DNA of 64,000 nucleotides, taken from contig NC_088324.1 of the NCBI RefSeq assembly GCF_910592395.1, forward strand, positions 13,728,953 to 13,792,952, written 5' to 3'. The stretch is from Lineus longissimus (taxonomy: Eukaryota > Nemertea > Pilidiophora > Heteronemertea > Lineidae). Each line of letters opens with the position of its first letter. The first letter of the stretch is position 1. Shown here piece after piece: positions 56,701 to 64,000 of this stretch. The position numbers were made by a program, and so were the translations under genes. The notes beneath the pieces are model-generated. The model was not told the DNA's origin, ran no database searches, and saw only the letters and a program-made list of their open reading frames with translations.

Positions 56701-57812
56701 TTGGCTGTCCGCGACTTAGTCTCAGTTAACAGCCTCGTCACTTTTCTTTTCCCACCTGACTGTTCTTTAGACTTTTCCACGGGCTTTGCACAAACGTCAG
56801 AGCTGTGTTCCGAAGTCGATGCCATCGCACCCGTAGCAGTTTTGTCTCTGCCCTTATCGTTATTCGTCCTATTCTGTTTCGGCGACGTTTCAAACTGGAG
56901 CGTTTCTGATAACACGTGATCAGACCTCCGTGGGCTACGTTTAGCTTGTTGACTTTTTGGCGACTCCCGGATATTCTCGCTGCTAGACGATGGCACCTCT
57001 GGATCAGAGGTCACCATGGAAACTTCGGAGGCGGTTAGAACAATGTCAAGAGTTGCCGGGACGGAAGTGGTTTCCACAGCAACATCGGAAATAACACCAG
57101 TATCTGATGTGACGGATATGACGTCAGTAGCACCAGAAGTGTTTGTATCAAAAACATTTTCGTTAGCTAGTGGTGACTCCTGAACAACGCCAGTTTCAGA
57201 ACATTTTCTTTCAGTTATTTTCTCGGCAGGCTCATGCACATCCTTTGCAATTGGTGTCAATTTACTCTTGTCCTCAGTCGTAGTTTCTGGTTGAGCTCTT
57301 GCATCTAATGCAACTGGATGACATTTCTTTTGATGTTTCTTTAGTCCAAGCTTTGACAAGTAAGTCACCTCGCACTCGCTACACTTGAACTTCTCCCGAA
57401 CTTTTGCGTGGATCTTTTTATGTTTGAACAAAGTACTGTATTCAATGAAGGCCATGTCGCAAGAGTCACATTTAAAAGGATACACCCGTTGTCGAATCCG
57501 ATGATGTGACAGCAGATTCTGCCGAGTTGTGAAGACTTTGCTGCAATGGTCGCATGGGTAGACCCTCCGCGGCCTCGGATCTCCTTTGGCGGAACTTGGC
57601 TGGGTAGCAGGCGCTGAGGAACCTCTACTCCCTGTAGGATTCGATGGCTGGGTCCTCTGGTCCAGAAATGACGGCTGTTGTATTCTCGAGATCGACAAGC
57701 GGCTGCTCCCCGCGCGTTGCAATTCCTCCTGTCCACGGGATGGACGTCTTGTCGGAGGTGTCGCAGGTACATCATTACTGTCTTTCTTTGGGGCGTACCT
57801 ATTCGTCTTCAT
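53790..57812 (-). CDS. C2H2 zinc-finger protein with 14 fingers and a basic TPVK-rich tail
   Basis: An uninterrupted frame of 1340 residues from ATG at 57812 (MKTNRYAPKKDSND) to TAG. The frame extends six codons upstream through a TTG, but the ATG is the credible start. Three fingers lie at about residues 85-165 (YPCDHC, FKCDSC, FKCSEC). An acidic/serine linker of about 220 residues follows. Eleven fingers run at about 388-691 (YNCKFC to YACDIC), several joined by H-T-R/G-E-x-P-type linkers. One finger has a longer Cys-Cys spacing, CDFENC. The rest is disordered: a Ser/Thr-rich middle and a Lys-rich tail from about 1030 with repeated TPVKARP/SKTP words, resembling DNA-backbone-binding SPKK/H1-like tails. 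It is likely a nuclear DNA-binding regulator. No KRAB, BTB or SET domain is present. A splice acceptor (CTACCACAG|GT) just upstream at about 57838 suggests a 5' UTR intron. No specific orthologue is recognised. Confidence 0.95.
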   Translation of the reverse strand: MKTNRYAPKKDSNDVPATPPTRRPSRGQEELQRAGSSRLSISRIQQPSFLDQRTQPSNPTGSRGSSAPATQPSSAKGDPRPRRVYPCDHCSKVFTTRQNLLSHHRIRQRVYPFKCDSCDMAFIEYSTLFKHKKIHAKVREKFKCSECEVTYLSKLGLKKHQKKCHPVALDARAQPETTTEDKSKLTPIAKDVHEPAEKITERKCSETGVVQESPLANENVFDTNTSGATDVISVTSDTGVISDVAVETTSVPATLDIVLTASEVSMVTSDPEVPSSSSENIRESPKSQQAKRSPRRSDHVLSETLQFETSPKQNRTNNDKGRDKTATGAMASTSEHSSDVCAKPVEKSKEQSGGKRKVTRLLTETKSRTANKENAQTSLGDHGWGRRYNCKFCPESFPQAVLLKTHVETTHLDSKRYCCWECDRVFANQKALDAHAEKHAARKFECKTCKKTFAQKITLDGHIRCHTREQPFQCDVCDRRFAHYQSRDAHMRFHTREKAYRCQSCDFKTSWRSSMSTHLMLHKGERPHKCKQCAMRFTQKSQLKTHMKGVHNPEKKCKVCGDYVKNRKAMVAHLAEHNGDNPFQCEYCDDGFVKMFQLKKHVLESHTLPNRCDECGAAFAYPSGLKVHKLSHTQKRDFKCDFENCGASFSRVSNLNAHRRLHTGNLPYACDICNRKYDRRSLLVVHVRNFHEAKRNRSKPRKSKYRDCVPRPRTLIETRTDPTSETSAAVAATPITLAETESQSEDTIIVTVQATVPTPKRDCISTRTGSDVETTQDTTIVTLPAAKTVSQVELQNSERRQSESEASFELSLGHQSMSGSQYMEVNSITTPPQPMTPLRNPDMESDARSSAGSDRQPVTTVSPHSPFTERLRQCLSPPKTLAPVEIWTASDDSCFMIRRLPRSGGSQGTEIGSGGQETRSRSSALVIGATERTDGVFGDQQRPHGSYQYQAGGPHDLVALSQVNETSLQKYKATSLIKRKDGGSTSSESTVGTPREQERRSQHQMVSKTGAKRNMEPSSFAGRSAKQQRVMKSPHKTGKPKGKIGTSSKTVKSNGPFKQKLKSNKLCASSLKRKVAKGGDALNKLAQSRKVSNTSARKRKMPTNSCSPKPEKRKTENALHPKIVPSSSGTKSSQTLSRKSQNQDKTKLKPLVTPVKPRPLSKTPGPKTPVKARLISKSPSPEGPVKKKPVSKTPRPRTPVKSIHVSTSTVPVKARPASKVPGTPVHEKTVSKTPKTTKRILATKQRKVSRRPVTHTPKKRSQGLKKAVPRKPAVVAARLHPTGAVKRVISDHSNGAKKPRILPATVTVQDVPIVRRGKSKQPVPYRKVSNSKSGSGDRCM

Positions 57813-57839
57813 GGCAAGTATTGACCGCAAAAGACGTAC

Positions 57840-59950
57840 CTGTGGTAGAAAAGACGAAGAGGGATTTCAGAGAGGATTGTATCCCTATTGTTTTGAGAGA
57901 GGGGCAATAGGTCCTCTGGGGAAGCAGAACACGACGTATAACGTCCGAAATCTGCCCGAAAAAACCCAATTTTATTTGAGACGTTTTGGGAACATTACCC
58001 ATGGACTTTATCAAAAATTGACGTGGATAATCACGGACATGTTCCTGGGGCCCTAAGATTTTAGGCGTTTACTGTTCAGTCCCTACCCACAATTCATTAA
58101 TTGGCAAGTTATACTCCGGGCGCAGTGGACCGGCATCCAATCGTCCTGGTCTCGAAGGAAGCCTTTGCCTCGCCAGTCAGGCTCAAAGCAGCTTGCTAGG
58201 GCTGCCTATACTCCTCTCAATCAGTGGCACCATGTGACAGATAGATACTTAATTGATATGGCAACTAATCAAATAGGATGACGAATGGACTCTTGGGAGT
58301 CCGGACAGGATCAGGATTGACCTGCCAAGGGAACGAGATCAATCGAGACAGCTAGGCCCATCGGTATAAACCATATAAGATACTGCATGTATCCTGGAAT
58401 GTATGCCCTGGAATAATGAACTACAATGAAGATATATTGACTTTGTCATTATTTGATTCCGGATACAATAGGCAATGCCGACACGCCTGACATAAACCGC
58501 AACCTTAGTCCTAGGGATTACGCGATGTACACCTGACCGTGTCTTCGACTAGTACTACCTGGGACCGATTCCAGGACAGGACAGCCATTCAGTTGAACGA
58601 CCGACAGACCACTGCAACTCAATACACTGCCTGTCCATGTCGGGTGGTATCACGATCAGGGTATGCAACACAAAGACCGGTCCCGAGACGGGCCAGCTGA
58701 TATAGGGGGGGATCTCACTCTCAGTCCAAGGCGAATGGTGAACCTCGTCTTGATATCTAGGATCACGAAAGTAAAACCTCCTACCTCTTCGCCTTTTTGG
58801 TTACGGCTCCGAAACAAGCAACACTTTCAACAACAATATCGTGTTGATATTGTACACACACGATATAACAGAGAGTGACAACAGCACAGCGATGGAGGCA
58901 CAATCTGGACCCGGGACCATTACTATACACTCGCCATTGTTATTCTAAGCGTCTGTCTATTCTTGGCACAATCAATGGCGCGCTAACCTAGATAGCGTTG
59001 ATTTATTTAGCGCGGGAGTATTTGATTTCCCAAGATAACGCCCTGAGATAATAGGGATAGTGCTTGTACCATTTATGACACAGCTAAGGACAATTGGTGT
59101 TTTTACGATAATATGGTTGTGACGGATTATGACTGAGTTTACAGCATGATACTGCAGTTGTTTAAAGCTTTTAGCCGGTCGTAGACTCTCGGGGCAGCCC
59201 ATTGCGTCATCCTTGGACCTGCACAAATCTTTGTACGATATGATCTCAGGTTCCATAAGCTAACTTGGATATACGACTACTTTAAACGTTATAAGTGCTA
59301 ATTAGCCAAAAATTAATCAAAAGATTATCCGGACTGTATTGTTCCCACCTGGCATAAGGACACGCAAAGGTTGCATGCGGGATAGATATTGAACCTCTCC
59401 CTCGTTCTACACTCTCCCTAATTGGTCCAATTCCAAATGACCACCCCCCCCCCCCCGCCTCACCTCGCCCTTTTAAACCGCTTTACGGTGTTCTAACCAT
59501 CCCCAATTCGCCTTGGCCTCAGTGCCGAAATTAGACGAACGAAATCAGCGCCTCTAGTGTCAAGATTTCGCAACAGCGACAGGCTACCGCGGTAATATGG
59601 ATCCCGGTAGGCATGGAAAAAGATATATTAGAATTTGTGTTTAAGTTTATCTTGAACGACGTTACAACCAAGTTGTCAAGCATTTTGTTTCAAAATGGTG
59701 GTCAATGTTTACAGTTTTTGCAAATTTCACACTTTATAATGATTTTGAGAGATAACTTAAGGATTCACCGTGTATAGAAGATATTCACTTAAACAATGCA
59801 TACTCAGACTACGTGTGTAAGTCTATTTAACTGCAGTGAACCTTGGTTGATCGGGTGCGGGTCATGGCCTTACTTGCTCGCTGCTGAGCCTGTAGTAGTG
59901 TTGCTTTTTAATTTCAGATTTTCTCCACATAATGTGATACTCATTTCATC
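57840..59950. other. Spacer between divergent genes
   Basis: It should contain the 5' leaders and promoters of the zinc-finger gene (minus) and of the 59974 gene (plus), but no core element is clear. A run of 13 C lies at 59444-59456. Open frames at its left edge are antisense to the zinc-finger gene. Confidence 0.5.
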
Positions 59951-59973
59951 CAGTGCAACTGTTTTCCCAAAAA

Positions 59974-62900
59974 ATGCTGGGTGAAACATCATGTGGGCCG
60001 TTGTGCCAACACCCAGCCTGCTGGGCATCGATAAACCAACAACTGAAGGGAGTCAGACAGCGCCAAGTAGAGCTCAAGGATAACCTAACTGATAGCAGTG
60101 ATGATGAAGACGGTAAGTATTTATTATCGGTAGGAGATTTTAAAAGATTTTAAAAGTAGTTAAAATGTTATGTTGTAATTCAAATGCTTTCATGAATCAT
60201 GACCTTGCTGGTGATTGAGCTGTTGCTGGTGTCACTCTAGTCTAACCGTAGTCTCCTTTTTCAAAATGTTTTAATCAGGAGTCCTCAAAACTGAGTTATA
60301 AAATAACTTTGAAAAAAATTAATTTCAGAATTGCCTACTCAGAAAGTCTATAATATGCTTGATGACTATGGTAGTGACAAGCGAGATCGTTACCCTAGCA
60401 AGCATCAGGGGAGACCGAAGGAAAAACAAAAATCCGCTGAACCTATGCCATTTGGCATGTCTTTGTAAGTATAATATAAGTGTGAAGTCATTGTATGTAA
60501 ATTGAAGCATGGTTGGTTGTTTTATTATCAATAATGAGTAGCTCCAAGCAGTGATCATATCTGGTGGTACTCATTGAAATGTGCTTGCCTTGATACTTGA
60601 GCGCTCTTTGCTGCAGTACCATAATGTTATCAGGAATACTATTTTTAACAAAAGATCAATTTATTCCTTGATTGCCAAATGCATAACATGGTTCCCTCGT
60701 GGTAATCTTTAGCTTCCATTTTGCAGACGGACTGGAACAACTGCTCCCTTTACTACCCCAGCTACTATGAGTGGTGGCCCAAGAAAATTTGTCACTCCAC
60801 AAATCACCTCTAAGACTATAAAAACGATACCGCAGTTCAACAAGGTAGAAGTGCAGGAGTTGTTTGATTTAGATGACCTTCAGAAGGATTGGCATGAGAC
60901 TTTCTATGCCAGTAAATGTTTAGTTTGGGTGCCTGGAAAGAAAAAGACACCAAGGCCACCTGAGACTGAAAGGTAACTATGATTTGAATGTAGCAGTAGA
61001 GTACTAGTACTGTTAGCCAACCTGATGACCCAGAAATTCTGACAGTGCTTGATTTAACCAAAGGCCAGAAAGTGGCAGATATCCCCTTGCCTTGCCTTAA
61101 CACCAGCAGAGTAATGACACTGTCAGGTGCCTTGGTCCTCTAGCATCTCAACTACTTGTCTAGTACTTGTTAAAAGCATCAAGGGGTAGGAAGAGTCTCT
61201 CAGATACCATCTATTTTACCTTTACACTGCAGAATGACAATCAGTAAGCTGAGCCAAGGCCCGGTGCCACTGCCAACGAAAGACATGACTGAGTCCATGG
61301 TTCCTGTAGAGCTGGAGAGACAGAGGGAATCAGAACAGTCTGTAAGTATCAGTGTTGACCAGAGTTGCATGCGTGTTATGTACACATTTCTTCATAGAAG
61401 TTTGTGACAATTAAGATGGAATAGACATGGGGCTGTGTATTAGGTGTATTAGATGTGTTGATTTTGATTTTGTTTGCAAGTATAAATTGGGAATGCTTGA
61501 AAAAATAGAATACTACTATGCATGATGAGTTAACAATTTAGTTAACACTAATTTGTATGAATATTATTATTATAGTATGACATGTATGAGCGCTTGTTTT
61601 TTCATCAATTGCATGTTGATGATATTTTTTTCCCAATAACAGACACCTTCATGCCACATTCACCAACAGAAACCCACACAAAGTATTCAAATATTTTTTC
61701 ACAATTTACTATTCAATGTTTCATTCAGTTTGCTCAGAAACTTTGCCATATTTCCACTGAATCATTTCATTTGAAAAACTCCTTTACAAACATATTTATA
61801 TATTCCTTCTATTTTTCTCTCTCACTCTCAGCTTGTGCCCATCTTGTGGCCATCAGTACAGGTATTATAGTGTAATGGTCTCAACTCTTGCTATAGTCAC
61901 GGGCCATCTGTTAGAGTATGAGCACAGAATGTTACTCATGCAAAAGTAGACCACCCAGATTCCTTGATGGTCATGTTTTGGCAATTTTACTCTTGGGTGT
62001 TATGAACCGAATTTCAATCGGTTGGCAACACAGTCCCTTTGCTGCACCTGTTCCAATAAATACATGTACATTCATTCAAATTCAGGCCATTTTGTCCAAA
62101 AGACGTGCCTCAGTTGTTGAGCTCATGTGGTATACTTTAGTGATGGCCCGTACTGCTGCTTATAATTTCACCTTGCTGTTGATAACGTTATCCTTATTCA
62201 AGTTTAGCATTGTAGTTTATTGCTTCTGTACATGTAACTGTATGATAAATTGCCTTAAAAGAGTCTTCGCTTTTACTGATTTGGTGCGATGGGTCACATA
62301 TATTATACTACAATCTGTATTAGTATCGCAAAGAATTAGCTGTTTATAGACACTATCTTGCAATACAAGGTACATTATGTATATGCACTGTATAGTAGTA
62401 GCTCATTTATTATAGGTTAAAGTGCCTTTAACAGCAAATTGTGGAACAAATGGGAAATTCTCTATCTTTAATGTTTCTCGTATACTATCGACATAGAACC
62501 CACTCATCCCCCAACCTATGAATTACTAATACAAGTTCAATCTAATCAAGGATTGATTATACCAGAACCTTTCACTTCGTCATCATTGCACCATGCTTGA
62601 TATTCCAAAAGACCTTGGCATCCATTTCATGATGTGGGACAAGTATTGCAGACTGTAGATCCACTTTCCATGTAGAAACCCTGTTTCTATACATTTAAGT
62701 GTTTGGATGATTGAAATATACAAAAAAATAACTGTACAAGTTTAAGCATTTGTAAAAATAACATCATCTCCTTTGATCTTCAGCGGAGACATCATCGAAG
62801 GTCCATGTCACCAAGGAGACCAAGGTCGATGCAAACCAGGTACTGTAGATCAACATGCTTATCCTTTGAATTGATATAAATAACATAACCTTCAATGATT

Positions 62901-63931
62901 TTGGAGGGATATCACTTCTATTTCATGTTCGTTTCTCAGCTAGTTTCTTCCTTAGTGTTCACTCTGCACTTGGTGATGTCATTCTCCAGGGAGTATTCCT
63001 CCTCCGAGGCGGGATGAGTGTTTTTTAGGAGCCACTATAGTTGAGGCACCAATTGGGATTATTGGCCTAGGAACTTCGTCTTCGACCAAAGTTAGTTTCT
63101 AATTCACTTCAATTTTTCCAGGTTTATCAATCTGCTTGACCTACCCAGGGACATACTCCGAGCTGTCTTAGATAATTTGGAGCAAAGGTATGCATAATTC
63201 AGAAGTAAGAACACCACAACATTTTTACAAGAAATGTTCAATTGTCTTTGTACCGGTAATTGGTTGAAATGCCCACAATAGAAAAGCTCTATTCTTTTAG
63301 AGTGAACTTAAATGACTTATCCGGCATCAGCTCTTTCAATAGCCACAGTCCTCAGTATACCCCCATCACTACCATGAAACTACCCCAACCTCAGGAAAAC
63401 ATTCCCCTATCCTCCCTGATAATTTTTTTTTCAGTGATGACCTCACCAGAGACGAAATCCAGAATGCTCTACTCCAAGTTGTTCCTGAGTTTTCTCGTCA
63501 TGAGACGGCGCTGACGTTGACCAGTAGCTCCATCTTACAGCAACAAAAAGTCAAACTCGTTGAAAGTCGAAATCGTAATGTACGACAGCCAGAGTTGCAC
63601 CAGACAAAGCCTGCGTTCCAGTTGGATGAGCCTCCTCCACCGTAAGCGATCAGTTTGACATCATGTTGACTTTCCTTCAAAGCAATCACCTATTCTGGCC
63701 TCTTTCAGTAATTTGAATGCGATTTTCTCCTCCGTAATTTTCAAATCCTCCTCTGATGTTAGTCTTGAGGCAATCCATCACTTATATGTACATGTAATAT
63801 CAATGTCTCTTGCAGGCTACCAAATGATTATTATGATGCAGAATCTGTGATATCTTCCAATAGAGAGATCCGCTCCCTGTCAGATTATCCTCCTGGTCAC
63901 GGCAAAAAGAAACCGCTACCATCTCTTAGAG
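59974..63931 (+). CDS. Unrecognised conserved-looking gene, 5' eight coding exons (runs off the window)
   Basis: Exons join in phase: 59974-60112, 60329-60464, 60727-60972, 61233-61341, 62784-62839, 63122-63187, 63435-63641 and 63816-63931, giving 358 residues so far. The first ATG lies about 20 bases after an acceptor at 59952, so a leader exon exists upstream. The protein starts MLGETSCGPLCQHPACWAS and then has an acidic patch, DSSDDEDE. A more ordered stretch follows, KVEVQELFDLDDLQKDWHET. A basic R/S segment (RRHHRRSMSPRRPRSM) leads to a helical pair, FINLLDLPRDILRAVLDNLE and DLTRDEIQNALLQVVPEFSR, that could be a small interaction module. A proline-rich part follows. No signal peptide or membrane segment. 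The 1.4 kb gap between exons 4 and 5 may hide another exon. Function unknown. Confidence 0.85.
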
Positions 63932-64000
63932 GTAAGTCGAGCAGCTATAGCTGTCCCTTTTCTTGGCAATGATAGACATGAAAATAGGTCAGTAGGTATA

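Noticed and set aside
57813-57830. Zinc-finger protein starting six codons earlier
   Set aside because: The upstream codon is TTG, not ATG; the first ATG in frame is at 57812.
57586-58056. 156-codon plus frame over the zinc-finger start
   Set aside because: Antisense shadow of the zinc-finger coding exon.
61582-62349. Two plus frames (97 and 143 codons) with hydrophobic stretches
   Set aside because: They lie in the intron between exons 4 and 5 of the 59974 gene, are AT-rich and have no junctions in phase with it.

Overview
This is eukaryotic (metazoan) genomic DNA. The genes are split by GT-AG introns, the spacers are AT-rich and full of short mobile-element relics, and the recognisable proteins are conserved animal ones. 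Intron sizes, the frequent TACATGTA-type words and the peptide-gene style suggest a marine invertebrate, possibly a lophotrochozoan. That placement is an inference; nothing here fixes the species.

Layout. (1) 2951-10514, plus: a PDZ-DH-PH Rho-type guanine nucleotide exchange factor, 5' end not certain, poly(A) signal at 11218. (2) 11265-14130: two degenerate tandem-repeat arrays filling the space between two convergent genes. (3) 14841-18026, minus: complete nine-exon PTPA (PP2A activator). (4) 18027-18195: compact shared promoter. (5) 18196-23712, plus: complete thirteen-exon CRAT (carnitine O-acetyltransferase) ending in SKL; its introns carry two inverted-repeat elements. The head-to-head PTPA/CRAT pair is, to my recollection, also the arrangement in human. 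(6) 23.9-29.4 kb: a small inverted-repeat element, more degenerate repeats, and a patchwork of intronless, frame-broken coding-like sequence that I cannot identify. (7) 29.4-37.7 kb: no supported gene.

(8) 37.8-47.1 kb, plus: a secreted peptide-precursor gene with a TATA-type promoter, a non-coding first exon, a signal-peptide exon, and two alternative terminal exons. Both terminal exons join in the same phase and both encode a polybasic site followed by a C-x3-P-x2-C loop. Its 7.7 kb first intron holds a 948 bp foldback element (43406-44353) with minisatellite arms and a 9 bp target duplication. (9) 47.1-53.5 kb: no supported gene. (10) 53790-57812, minus: an uninterrupted reading frame for a 14-finger C2H2 protein with a basic TPVK-rich tail. 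(11) 59974-63931 and beyond, plus: the 5' eight coding exons of an unrecognised gene.

The items I rate highest are the peptide gene with duplicated alternative last exons, the foldback element, and the compact PTPA/CRAT divergent promoter with a TISU-like start site.
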